Assembly: GCA_003567855.1 (NCBI GenBank)
Contig: PWYM01000144.1
Location: forward strand, 1-53,368
Source of the DNA: Gammaproteobacteria bacterium
GTDB taxonomy: Bacteria; Pseudomonadota; Gammaproteobacteria; Steroidobacterales; PWYM01
Length of the DNA stretch: 53,368 nt
Direction of reading: 5' to 3'
A program made the translations under genes and the position numbers. The notes beneath the pieces are model-generated. The model saw nothing but the letters and a program-made list of their open reading frames with translations, had not been told where the DNA came from and searched no databases. Shown piece after piece: positions 17,110 to 25,008 of the stretch; position 1 is the stretch's first letter, and every line of letters begins with the position of its first letter.

Positions 17110-18327
17110 TTCAGCGGCGTCGCGCAGCGACGCCGACGCATCCGCGAGCCGTGCGAGGTTCACCCGCACCGGTCCGTCGGCGAGCAGCTTTTTCGCCTGC
17201 ATGAAGTCGCGAGGCTGGTTGACCGCGTCGACCGCGAGCAGCAGGTCGTCGCGCAGGTAGCACGCCGAAAAACTCCGCTGTTCCGGGTCACCGCGTACGA
17301 CGACGCGGTCGTGCTCACCGGTCAGCCCGGCGATCTGCAGCTTCACGTCGTACTGGTCGGACCAGAACCACGGCAGCTGCGTGTAAGCGCGCGGTTGGCC
17401 GCAGAGGCTCGCGGCGGCGGTGCGCGCCTGTTCGAGTGCGTTGTGCACCGACTCCAGCCGCAGCCGACGCCCGAGCAGTGCGTTGGGGTGGCGCGTGCAG
17501 TCGCCGGCAGCGTATACGTGCGCCGCACTGGTGGCGGCGTACTCGTCGACGCAGATTCCGTCGTCGCACGTCAGCCCCGCGTCGGCGGCGATGCCGGTCA
17601 CCGGCACGATGCCTGCGCCGATGATCACGAGGTCTGCCGGGAGCACCTCACCGGCGGAGACGCGCACCCCCTGCACGCGGTCGCCACCCTCGAAACCCTG
17701 GACCGGCGTGCCCAGGCGCAGGCGTACGCCCGCGGCCTCGTGTAGCGCCTGGTAGAACGCGGAGATTTCGGGGCAGACCACGCGCGCCATGACCCGGTCG
17801 GCCATTTCGACGACGGTGACGTCGAGACCGAGCTCGCGTGCGATCGCGGCGACCTCCAGGCCGATGTAGCCGCCGCCGACGACGACCAGCCGGGCACCCT
17901 CGCGCAGCGAGGGCTGGATCGCGCGCACGTCGTCGATCGTACGCAGGTAATGGATGCCGGGCAGGTTGACCTCGGGCACCGGGATCCGGCGAACGGCGCT
18001 GCCGGTGCACACGAGCAGGCGGTCGTAATCCACATGGTTGCCGTCGGCCATGCGCACCCGGTGGCCGGCGACATCCAGCGACTCGGCAGGACACCCCAGG
18101 CGCAGCGTCGCGCCCTTCTCCGCGTACCAGCCCTCGGGCTTCACGTACAGGCGTTCGACCTCGAGATCGCCGGCGAGGAACTTCTTCGACAACGGCGGGC
18201 GCTGGTAGGGCGGGTAGCGCTCGTCACCGAGCACCGTGATCGGTCCCGCATGGCCGAGTTGACGCAGGCTCACCACCGCCTGTCCGGCGGCCTGGCCGGC
18301 GCCAAGAATTACGATCCGTTCGTCCAT
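17104..18327 (-). CDS. FAD-dependent ferredoxin/rubredoxin reductase-like oxidoreductase
   Basis: A 407-residue two-dinucleotide-fold flavoprotein: FAD motif ILGAGQAAGQA at residues 7-17, the family motif YPPYQRPPLSKKFLAGD, the NAD(P)H fold LVVVGGGYIGLEVAAI, and second FAD contact VYAAGDCTRHPN. The C-terminal reductase domain (WFWSDQYDVKLQIAG) is present. This class passes electrons from NAD(P)H to ferredoxins or rubredoxins that feed cytochrome P450s and ring hydroxylases. No ferredoxin or P450 gene is in the window, so the partner is unknown. It lies 50 bp after the SDR gene on the same strand, probably one operon. Confidence 0.92.
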   Translation of the reverse strand: MDERIVILGAGQAAGQAVVSLRQLGHAGPITVLGDERYPPYQRPPLSKKFLAGDLEVERLYVKPEGWYAEKGATLRLGCPAESLDVAGHRVRMADGNHVDYDRLLVCTGSAVRRIPVPEVNLPGIHYLRTIDDVRAIQPSLREGARLVVVGGGYIGLEVAAIARELGLDVTVVEMADRVMARVVCPEISAFYQALHEAAGVRLRLGTPVQGFEGGDRVQGVRVSAGEVLPADLVIIGAGIVPVTGIAADAGLTCDDGICVDEYAATSAAHVYAAGDCTRHPNALLGRRLRLESVHNALEQARTAAASLCGQPRAYTQLPWFWSDQYDVKLQIAGLTGEHDRVVVRGDPEQRSFSACYLRDDLLLAVDAVNQPRDFMQAKKLLADGPVRVNLARLADASASLRDAAED

Positions 18328-18377
18328 GTCATGCTCCCTGCCGGCGGCGCGCGGACCGCCTGTCCCCTCGGCGGCGG

Positions 18378-19154
18378 CTACATCGCGCTGATGCCGCCGT
18401 CCACCTTGATTTCCGCCCCGGTCACGAACTTCGATTCGTCCGAGGCGAGGTAAAGCACCGCGTAGGCGACATCGTCCGGATCGCCGACGCGGCCCAGCGG
18501 CACCTGGCGGCCGAGCTTTGCGAGTGCCGCCTCGCGCTCATGCGCGCCGACAATGTCGTCGAGGATAGGCGTGTCGATGAATACCGGGTGCACCGAGTTG
18601 CAGCGGATGTTGCTGCCGTCGCGCGCGCAACCCAGCGCCACCGACTTGGACAGGTGACGTACCGCCGCCTTCGCACTGTTGTAGGCGGCGAAGTTGTGGC
18701 CGGCGATGATGCCCGAGATCGACGAGATGTTGACGATGGAACCGCCGCCACTTTCACGTATCAGCGGTATAGAGTACTTGCAGCCCAGGAAGACGCTGTC
18801 GAGGTCTATGCGGTGCAGTCGCTGCCAGTCCGTGTAGCTGGTCTGCTCTACGGTTCCGGTAAAGCCGATGCCGGCGTTGTTGACCAGGACGTGCAGCCCG
18901 CCGAAGGTGCCCCGGATGGCGGTGAGCACCTCCTGCCAGCGCTGTTCGTCGGTGACGTCCTGTGTCATCGCCATCGCCACGGACGCGCCGCCGGACGCGG
19001 CGTTGATCTCCGCGGCGAGCTGCTCGGCGCCGTCGGCGTTGATGTCGGTGATGACCACGCGCGCACCCTCGCGTGCGAGCAGCGCCGCGGTGGCCGCGCC
19101 CAGTCCCTGCGCCGCACCGGAAATCAGCGCGACCTTGTTCGCAACGCGCCCCAT
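18378..19154 (-). CDS. SDR family NAD-dependent oxidoreductase
   Basis: A classical short-chain dehydrogenase of 258 residues. Cofactor motif GAAQGLG (13-19); the Asp in VVITDINA after beta-2 indicates NAD(H) preference. NNAG structural motif, catalytic Ser (NISSISG), Tyr and Lys (YNSAK), and the C-terminal VTGAEIKVDGG are all present. It oxidises or reduces a hydroxyl/keto group on an unknown substrate; cyclic alcohol or hydroxysteroid dehydrogenases are the closest style, but this is impression only. It is followed by the ferredoxin-reductase-like gene and is divergent from the quinone reductase gene with a 116-bp gap. Confidence 0.93.
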   Translation of the reverse strand: MGRVANKVALISGAAQGLGAATAALLAREGARVVITDINADGAEQLAAEINAASGGASVAMAMTQDVTDEQRWQEVLTAIRGTFGGLHVLVNNAGIGFTGTVEQTSYTDWQRLHRIDLDSVFLGCKYSIPLIRESGGGSIVNISSISGIIAGHNFAAYNSAKAAVRHLSKSVALGCARDGSNIRCNSVHPVFIDTPILDDIVGAHEREAALAKLGRQVPLGRVGDPDDVAYAVLYLASDESKFVTGAEIKVDGGISAM

Positions 19155-19270
19155 GGTGTCCTGTTTCCTCAGGTCTACGTCGTGTGATTGTATCCGAAGC
19201 GTTGCCGGCCGCGCGGGGCGCCGCGGCGCCGCTGCTAGAATATCCGGCGGCCTGAGCCTGGAGTACAGCG

Positions 19271-20248
19271 ATGCCCGGAGCGATACGCTTTCACGAGCCC
19301 GGTGGCCCCGAAGTGCTGCGGTGGGAGCACGTCGAGGTCGGTGAACCGGGTCCCGGCGAGGTGCGCGTGCGCCATACGGCGGCCGGTCTGAACTTCATCG
19401 ACACCTACCATCGCAGCGGGCTGTACCCGCTGCCGCTGCCGAGCGGTCTGGGCAGCGAGGCCGCGGGGCGTATCGAGGCCGTCGGCGTCGGCGTGACCGT
19501 ATTCGCCCCGGGCGACCGCGTCTGCTACGTGCACCGCCCGCCCGACAGCTACACGGAGGCGCGCAACCTGCCCGCCTCGAGCGTGCTGCACGTGCCCGAC
19601 GCGATCGACGACGAGACCGCGGCTGCGATGCTGCTCAAGGGGCTCACGGCGTGGTACCTGTTGCGCCGCAGTTATCCGGTACAGCGCGGTGACAGCGTCC
19701 TGCTCTACGCCGCGGCCGGCGGCGTGGGCCAGATCGCGGCCCAGTGGGCAAACCACCTCGGCGCGCGCGTGATCGGCGTGGTTTCCAGCGACGCGAAGGC
19801 CGAGCAGGCCCGCGCCGCCGGCTGCAGCGAAGTCCTCATGGCCGACGAACCGGTCGCCGAGCGCGTGCGGGCCCTCACCGACGGTGAGGGCGTGGCCGCG
19901 GTCTACGACTCGGTGGGTCGCGACACCTTCTTCGCGTCGCTCGATGCGCTGCGACGCCACGGCACGATGGTGAGCTTCGGCAACGCGTCGGGGCCGGTCG
20001 AGCCGTTCGCGCTGCTCGAGCTGGCCCGCCGGGGCTCGCTGTACGTCACCCGACCGGTGCTGTTCGACTTCATCGACACGCGCGCCGGGCTCGAGGCCGC
20101 CGCCGGCGAACTGTTCGACGTGGTCGGCAGCGGGATCGTTCGCGTCGGCGTGAACCAGCGCTACGCGCTGCGTGACGCGGCGCGTGCCCATGCGGACCTC
20201 GAGGCCAGGCGGACCACCGGATCCAGCGTGCTGCTTCCGGACGCGTAG
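19271..20248 (+). CDS. Zinc-independent quinone oxidoreductase (MDR superfamily)
   Basis: A 325-residue NADPH:quinone reductase-like enzyme. Typical blocks: NFIDTYHRSGLYPLPLPSGLG, SEAAGRIEAVG, the nucleotide-binding LLYAAAGGVGQIAAQWANHLGA, GVVSSDAKAEQARAAG and VYDSVGRDTFFASLDALRRHG. No structural-zinc Cys cluster is present, matching QorA-type proteins. It is a cytoplasmic enzyme reducing quinones or enones with NADPH. It is divergent from the SDR gene; TAGAAT at 19236-19241 is a possible -10 without a clear -35. Confidence 0.93.
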   Translation: MPGAIRFHEPGGPEVLRWEHVEVGEPGPGEVRVRHTAAGLNFIDTYHRSGLYPLPLPSGLGSEAAGRIEAVGVGVTVFAPGDRVCYVHRPPDSYTEARNLPASSVLHVPDAIDDETAAAMLLKGLTAWYLLRRSYPVQRGDSVLLYAAAGGVGQIAAQWANHLGARVIGVVSSDAKAEQARAAGCSEVLMADEPVAERVRALTDGEGVAAVYDSVGRDTFFASLDALRRHGTMVSFGNASGPVEPFALLELARRGSLYVTRPVLFDFIDTRAGLEAAAGELFDVVGSGIVRVGVNQRYALRDAARAHADLEARRTTGSSVLLPDA

Positions 20249-20272
20249 CCGCGCCGGCCGCCGCACGTGGCG

Positions 20273-20300
20273 GGAATCTTTCGAGCCGGTAACGCTCTGA
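20273..20300 (+). promoter_or_regulatory. Possible ECF-sigma (RpoE-like) promoter
   Basis: GGAATCTT (20273-20280) and TCTGA (20296-20300) are spaced 17 bases apart (counted from the end of GGAATC), like the GGAAC / TCTGA layout of extracytoplasmic-function sigma promoters. It lies 41 bases upstream of the ATG of the secreted TPR protein, an envelope-type target. Pattern match only. Confidence 0.35.
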
Positions 20301-20341
20301 GACAGTATGACCTGTCGCGTCCACTGACGGGGGACTGCCCG

Positions 20342-20902
20342 ATGAACCGCCTGCATCTCGTGCTCTACACCCTGGTTGCCACGGCAGCCGTCGCGTCGGT
20401 TGCCGCCCACGCGCAGCCGACCGGCACGCGCATCAAGGAGAGCGGGTCCACCCAACCGCTGGCGGTGCTGCAGCTGGACATCGAGAGCCAGTTCGAAAGC
20501 ATCCGTCATGCGCTCGCGAGGGGCGATGTCGACGACGCCGAGCGCAAGGCCCGGACGCTGCTGATCATCGACCAGCAGCCGTCGACGCGCTACGCGGCAC
20601 TGAACGCGCTGTGCGCGGTCAGCAACCAGCGCCGCGACTGGTCGGAGGCCGTGGCCCGCTGCGGCCAGGCGATCGACATGCGCCCGCGGCACTGGATGGC
20701 ATGGAATACCCGCGGGACCGCATACCTGATGAGCGGCGACACCGAGGCCGCCGCGGCCGATTACCAGCGGGCGCTGGAACTGCTGCCCTCCGGGCATCGC
20801 ATGGGCGACGCCGTGCGCCACAACATCGAGCTCGCCGAGCGCGTGATGCGCGGTGAACTCACCATAGGCGGCGAGCCGGGCGCCGCCGGCGATCGCGGCT
20901 GA
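20342..20902 (+). CDS. Secreted TPR-repeat protein
   Basis: Start at ATG 20342, after a G-rich ribosome site, gives 186 residues with a signal peptide ending near AHAQ. The mature protein carries two to three tetratricopeptide-like helical pairs: DVDDAERKARTLLIIDQ, DWSEAVARCGQAIDM, HWMAWNTRGTAYLMSGDTEAAAADYQRALEL. TPR proteins are scaffolds; this one would act in the periplasm. The possible ECF promoter suggests envelope-stress control. It is convergent with the second AbgT gene, with a GC-rich hairpin between. Confidence 0.83.
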   Translation: MNRLHLVLYTLVATAAVASVAAHAQPTGTRIKESGSTQPLAVLQLDIESQFESIRHALARGDVDDAERKARTLLIIDQQPSTRYAALNALCAVSNQRRDWSEAVARCGQAIDMRPRHWMAWNTRGTAYLMSGDTEAAAADYQRALELLPSGHRMGDAVRHNIELAERVMRGELTIGGEPGAAGDRG

Positions 20903-20934
20903 CCGGCGCCGGGCGTGCCCGGTGTTTGCGCCGG
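20903..20934. terminator. GC-rich hairpin between convergent genes
   Basis: CCGGCGC (20903-20909) pairs with GCGCCGG (20928-20934), and the alternative inner stem CCGGG/CCCGG (20909-20913, 20918-20922) has a 4-base loop. It lies between the TPR and AbgT stops. No T-run. Confidence 0.4.
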
Positions 20935-20943
20935 CAGGTTGCG

Positions 20944-22503
20944 TCAGTTCGGCGGGTAGACGTAGCTCGCGCCGAACCCGAGCGGCAGCCCGGTTGCCCA
21001 GTACAGCAGGAGGAACGCGGTCCACAGCACCGCGAACATCACCGAGTACGGCAGCATCATCGCGACCAGCGTGCCGATGCCCGAGTCGCGCACGTACCGG
21101 CGGCAGAAGACGACGATCAGCGGGAAGTAGGGCAGCAGTGGCGTGATGATGTTGGTCGCCGAGTCACCGACGCGGTAGGCGGCCTGGGTCAGGTCCGGCG
21201 AAATACCCAGCTGCATGAACATAGGCACCAGGATCGGCGCCAGCAGCGCCCACTTCGCCGACGCCGAGCCGACCAGCAGGTTGACGACGCCGGTGATCAC
21301 GACGAAGCCGATCAGCGTGAACTGCGGCGGCAGCGCAAGCGCGCGCAGCCAGTTCGCACCCTCGATCGCGATCAGCGCCCCGAGGTTCGACTGTCCGAAC
21401 GCGTAGATGAACTGCGACGCACAGAACGCGAGCACGATGTAGTAGGCCATGTCGCCCATCGACTTGGTCATGCCCTCGACGATGTCGCGATGCGAGTTCA
21501 CGGTGCCCGCCGCGTAGCCGTAGACCACGCCCGGCAGCAGGAACAGCAGGAAGATCAGCGGCACGATCGACTGCATCAGCGGCGCCGAGAACGCGGTCAG
21601 CGTGCCGTCTTCGCCGCGCCAGGAAGACCCCGCCGGCAGCGCGGTGATCACGACGAATACCAGTCCCGCAAGCATTGCGGCGCCTGCGAAGGTCAGCCCG
21701 CGCCGCTCGCGCGCGGTGAGCGGCTCCATCGTCGGCATGTCGGTCATGTCCCCGTCGACGGCAGTGCGCCGCAGGCGCGGCTCGACGAACAGGTCGGTCA
21801 GGGCCCAGGCGCCGAGGATCAGCGGCAGCGCCGACGCCGTCGTGAAGAAGTAGTTGTTCAGCGTGTTGAGCTGCAGCGCCGGGTCGAGGATCTGTCCGGC
21901 GGCCTGCGAGATGCCCTGCAGCAGCGGGTCGAGCGCCGAGGGGACGAAGTTCGCCGAGAACCCGCCCGAGACGCCGGCAAATGCCGCCGCGATGCCTGCC
22001 AGCGGGTGCCGGCCGGCGGCGTAGAAGATCACCGCACCCAGCGGCACCACGAGCACGTAGCCGGCGTCTACCGCGATGTTGGAGACGATGCCGACGGTAA
22101 TGACCATCGGCGTGAGCAGCCAGCGCGCGGTGAACGACAGCATCGCCCGCAGCGCGGCGTTGATGAAGCCGGTGTGTTCGGCGACGCCGATGCCGAGCAT
22201 TGCGAGCAGGACCACGCCGAGCGGATGGAAGCCCACGAAGGTGCTTACCATGTCGGCCATGAAGCGGGTCATTGCCTCGCCCGACAGCAGGTTGTTGACG
22301 ACAAGCGGATCGCCGCTGCGCGGGTCTATGGCGGTGAACGAGACCGGCGCGAGCAGCGCCGAGATGACCCACGTCAGCAGCATCATCAGCACGAACAGCA
22401 CTGCCGGGTCGGGCAGCTTGTTGCCGGCCCACTCGATGCCGTCGAGGGCACGCGTGAGCCAGCTTCTCGGCGCGGGGGCCGCTTCGGGTCCGGTGTCGCT
22501 CAT
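20944..22503 (-). CDS. AbgT family transporter (second copy)
   Basis: The track ORF is extended by upstream sequence; the real start is the Met of MSDTGPEAAPAPRSW at 22503, giving 519 residues. AbgT features: LDGIEWAGNKLPDP, FVGFHPLGVVLLAMLGIGVAEHTG, SNIAVDAGYVLVVPLGA, GGFSANFVPSALDPLLQG, VNLLVGSASAKWALLAPI and YRVGDSATNIITPLLPYFP. It shares the family fold with the copy at 3066 but differs clearly in loops, so these are old paralogues rather than a recent duplication. No peptidase partner genes are nearby. Drug export or uptake of an aromatic acylglutamate are both possible. Confidence 0.93.
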   Translation of the reverse strand: MSDTGPEAAPAPRSWLTRALDGIEWAGNKLPDPAVLFVLMMLLTWVISALLAPVSFTAIDPRSGDPLVVNNLLSGEAMTRFMADMVSTFVGFHPLGVVLLAMLGIGVAEHTGFINAALRAMLSFTARWLLTPMVITVGIVSNIAVDAGYVLVVPLGAVIFYAAGRHPLAGIAAAFAGVSGGFSANFVPSALDPLLQGISQAAGQILDPALQLNTLNNYFFTTASALPLILGAWALTDLFVEPRLRRTAVDGDMTDMPTMEPLTARERRGLTFAGAAMLAGLVFVVITALPAGSSWRGEDGTLTAFSAPLMQSIVPLIFLLFLLPGVVYGYAAGTVNSHRDIVEGMTKSMGDMAYYIVLAFCASQFIYAFGQSNLGALIAIEGANWLRALALPPQFTLIGFVVITGVVNLLVGSASAKWALLAPILVPMFMQLGISPDLTQAAYRVGDSATNIITPLLPYFPLIVVFCRRYVRDSGIGTLVAMMLPYSVMFAVLWTAFLLLYWATGLPLGFGASYVYPPN

Positions 22504-22835
22504 CGGGAGAGTTCCGTCGTTGGTGTACGCTGCCGTGGGTGGGCGATGCGCGTCGCCCGTGGCAAGCCTAGCCGGTTTGGGCGCGATGTGCAGCGTGCGC
22601 GCGTGGCCGCCGAGGCGGTGGCCGGCTCGCGGGCGCCGCATCTGCGCACCGTGTCTTTTCCCGCGCCATGCAAACGCGCTAGCATTCACGCGTCGAATAA
22701 CAAAAGCGCAAGCATGCGCTCCTGGCCTCACGGGCCGCAGGGGGAACAGATGTTCCGGACTCTGAATTCCACGGGCCGTGTCGGGTTCGTGGGCGCATGC
22801 CTCGGCTGCGTGGTGTCCGCGTATGGGCGCGCGCG
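22504..22835. other. Divergent intergenic region AbgT / OmpR regulator
   Basis: This 332-bp gap contains an unusually A-rich patch (about 22690-22710), a small stem AGCGCA-AGCA-TGCGCT (22705-22720), and a 29-codon ORF with a good ribosome site that runs into the regulator start. I see no clear -10/-35 pair. Both flanking genes must have promoters here. Confidence 0.5.
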
Positions 22836-22839
22836 ATGA
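22750..22839 (+). CDS. Possible 29-aa leader peptide coupled to the OmpR regulator
   Basis: ATG 22750 is preceded by an AGGGGGA ribosome site with good spacing and encodes 29 residues with a hydrophobic core (VGFVGACLGCVVSAY). Its stop overlaps the regulator start as ATGA (22836-22839). The regulator's own ATG lacks a ribosome site, so coupled translation is plausible. It is shorter than the ORF-track cutoff, and its reality rests only on these signals. Confidence 0.35.
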   Translation: MFRTLNSTGRVGFVGACLGCVVSAYGRAR

Positions 22840-23558
22840 GCGCACGGCTGCTGGTCGTCGAAGACCAGGTCGACGTGCGCCATGCCGTCTGCAACTACCT
22901 GCGCCTGCGCGGCTACTCGGTGACCGAGGCGTCTACGGGCGGCGCCTTCGTCGCCGCACTGCGCGATGACGCGTTCGAGCTCGTACTGCTCGATCTGAAC
23001 CTGCCCGACGCCGACGGCCTGCAGCTGCTGCGCGAGGCGCGCACCGAGTCGAATGCGCCGATATTCGTCGTCTCCGGTCGCTGCACCGAGGCCGACCGCA
23101 TCCGCGCGCTCGAATACGGCGCCGACGACTTCGTCGTCAAGCCGTTCAGCATCCGCGAGCTGGAGCTCAGGATCCGCAACTTTCTGCTGCGCCAGACGCT
23201 GCGCACGCGCCAGGAAGACGATGCAGAGGTGTGGACCTTCGCTGACTGGCGCGTGGATCTGCCGCGCCGCGTCGTCGTTTCGCTCACCGGCGAGCCGGTC
23301 GCGCTGACCCGGGGCGAGTTCGAACTGCTCTGCTGCCTGGTGCGTGCCGAGGGCGCCGTCGTGAGCCGGCGCGCCATCCTCGAGGCCCTGCACGACACCG
23401 GCGTGCTCATGGGGGACGAATCGCTGACCACGCTCGTCTACAGGCTGCGCCGAAAGCTCGGTCGTGACGACGCCGGGGGTGCGCTGATCGAGACCGCGCC
23501 CGCGGTCGGGTTCCGGATCGCGGTCCCGGTATACAGGGGTGCGATCACCGGCGACTGA
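22836..23558 (+). CDS. Orphan OmpR-family response regulator
   Basis: From ATG 22836 (MSARLLVVEDQ) the product has 240 residues; an ATG at 22797 would add a 13-residue tail. REC domain: Glu9/Asp10, phospho-Asp53 (LLDLNLPDADG), Ser80 in the Thr/Ser position, Lys102 (VVKPFS). The C-terminal winged helix (about 130-235) has LTRGEFELLCCLVRAEGAVVSRRAILEAL and SLTTLVYRLRRKLG, so it binds DNA. No histidine kinase is adjacent; the neighbour is another REC protein. Targets unknown. Confidence 0.92.
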   Translation: MSARLLVVEDQVDVRHAVCNYLRLRGYSVTEASTGGAFVAALRDDAFELVLLDLNLPDADGLQLLREARTESNAPIFVVSGRCTEADRIRALEYGADDFVVKPFSIRELELRIRNFLLRQTLRTRQEDDAEVWTFADWRVDLPRRVVVSLTGEPVALTRGEFELLCCLVRAEGAVVSRRAILEALHDTGVLMGDESLTTLVYRLRRKLGRDDAGGALIETAPAVGFRIAVPVYRGAITGD

Positions 23559-23697
23559 GCGCCGCTCCCGGAACCCGTTCGCATTCCGCTGTGTCGCCGC
23601 GGCCCGTTCAGGTCCTGTCGAGTTCACGTTCAGGACAGGTCCAGCTCGTCATGCCTATGGTCCGGGGGTCGTGGCCGAGCCGCATACGGGAGATGTC

Positions 23698-24918
23698 GTG
23701 GGTACCGTCCTTCTGCTCGATGACGACGCACTCGTCGCACGCACCGTCCAGGCGATCGTTGCGTCCTCCGGGTTCCGACTGGTGGCCTGCACGACGGCAG
23801 ACGCGTTCTTCGACCTCCTCGACAGCGGTCCCGACTACGTCATGGTCGACCTGGTGATGCCGGACACGGACGGCGTGGAGGTGATCCGCAGGCTCGCCGA
23901 GCGCCCCGCGCCGCCGCCGGTGATCCTCTATTCGGGCTCGGCGCCGGATGTGCTCGAAGCCGCGCGGCGCATCGCGTGCGAGCGGCGACTCGAGGTGCTC
24001 GGTGCACTGCGCAAGCCCTTTGTGCCTGCGGCGCTGCGTGATCTCCTCACTGGCCGCGATGCTGCGCCGAGCACCGAGGACAGATCGCAGGCCGCGGCGC
24101 GGGCGGCGGATCTCGGCACGACCGCGTTCGCGCTGATGCCACGCCGTGATGCAGCCGGTCGGCTGCGGGGCCTCGAGCTGGCGCCGGCGGGTCGGGCGGG
24201 CTCGGCCGACATCCCGTCTACTGCGCGTGACGCGCACACCGACATCCGGCGTCGGGCCGTACGCGAGGCGATCGCATGGCTCGGCAGCGTGGATGCCCGC
24301 AGCGACACCACGCTGTCGCTCGACCTGGGTGAATCCGATCTGCTCGACGTCGGCGTCGTCGACGCGCTGTGCGCGCATTGCGCCGAGAGCGGCGTGGAAA
24401 CCGCGCGCATCGTCGTCGAACTCCCTGAGAGCCAGAGCGTGACGACCGCGGCCAGCGCCCTCGACGTGCTGACGCGGCTCAGCCTGGCCGGCTTCCAGCT
24501 CGCGCTCGATCACTTCGGCACCGGCCATTCCTCGATCACGCACCTGGCCCGGCTGCCGCTTTCGGAACTCAAGCTCGACCACAGTTTCGTCGCCGCCGCG
24601 CTCGAGTCGCGCTCGGCGCTTGCGATCGTGCGCACCAGCATAGGTCTGGCCCGCAATCTCGGACTGCGCTCGGCTGCCGTCGGCGTCGACGACGGTGAAA
24701 TACTGCAGCTGCTGGTCAGCCTGGGGTGCGACCTGATGCAGGGCGCCGCGGTCGGCGGCGTGCTCCACCCCGCGCAGGCGCACCGCCTGGTCGCCGCGTG
24801 CGCCAGCGCGGAGGCGCGACGGACCGACCCGATGGGCTGCGCCGAACATGCGCGCGACGGGGCCGACGCCGCGCGCGGCACCCGTGCCCCCGCCGGCGCC
24901 GCGGGGTCCGCAGAATAA
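23698..24918 (+). CDS. Response regulator with degenerate EAL domain
   Basis: GTG 23698 has GGGAG upstream and opens directly into MGTVLLLDDD, giving 406 residues; the track ORF is over-extended and GTG 23671 is an alternative. REC (1-120) is intact: Asp8-10, phospho-Asp51, Ser79, Lys106. The C-terminal part (about 150-390) is EAL-like but lacks key residues. No EAL-type ExLxR segment is visible, DDFGTG is LDHFGTG, and the AEGVE loop is AAVGVDD. It is therefore probably catalytically dead and acts as a phosphorylation-controlled binding module, with or without c-di-GMP. It follows the OmpR regulator by 139 bp. Confidence 0.87.
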   Translation: MGTVLLLDDDALVARTVQAIVASSGFRLVACTTADAFFDLLDSGPDYVMVDLVMPDTDGVEVIRRLAERPAPPPVILYSGSAPDVLEAARRIACERRLEVLGALRKPFVPAALRDLLTGRDAAPSTEDRSQAAARAADLGTTAFALMPRRDAAGRLRGLELAPAGRAGSADIPSTARDAHTDIRRRAVREAIAWLGSVDARSDTTLSLDLGESDLLDVGVVDALCAHCAESGVETARIVVELPESQSVTTAASALDVLTRLSLAGFQLALDHFGTGHSSITHLARLPLSELKLDHSFVAAALESRSALAIVRTSIGLARNLGLRSAAVGVDDGEILQLLVSLGCDLMQGAAVGGVLHPAQAHRLVAACASAEARRTDPMGCAEHARDGADAARGTRAPAGAAGSAE

Positions 24919-24958
24919 AAAAAGGGGAAACCCGGGCCAATGGCCGATGGGTTTCCCC
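24914..24958 (-). terminator. Rho-independent terminator of the KamA gene
   Basis: Perfect 10-bp inverted repeat GGGGAAACCC (24924-24933) / GGGTTTCCCC (24949-24958). Read on the minus strand it is followed by TTTTTTT. It lies 50 bp past the KamA stop. The T-run overlaps the TAA stop of the convergent REC-EAL gene. This is the only textbook intrinsic terminator I see in the window. Confidence 0.9.
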
Positions 24959-25008
24959 GGACTACCCCGGCGAAGAAACGGGGCTGCTTCGAAGTCTGCT
25001 GTAGGGCG

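Noticed and set aside
3066-22503. The two AbgT genes as a recent duplication
   Set aside because: They differ widely in loops and length of linkers; they look like old paralogues, not a segmental repeat.
20926-22839. 637-codon plus-strand ORF
   Set aside because: Antisense to the second AbgT transporter. Only its last 30 codons (22750-22839) have a plausible start signal and are reported separately.
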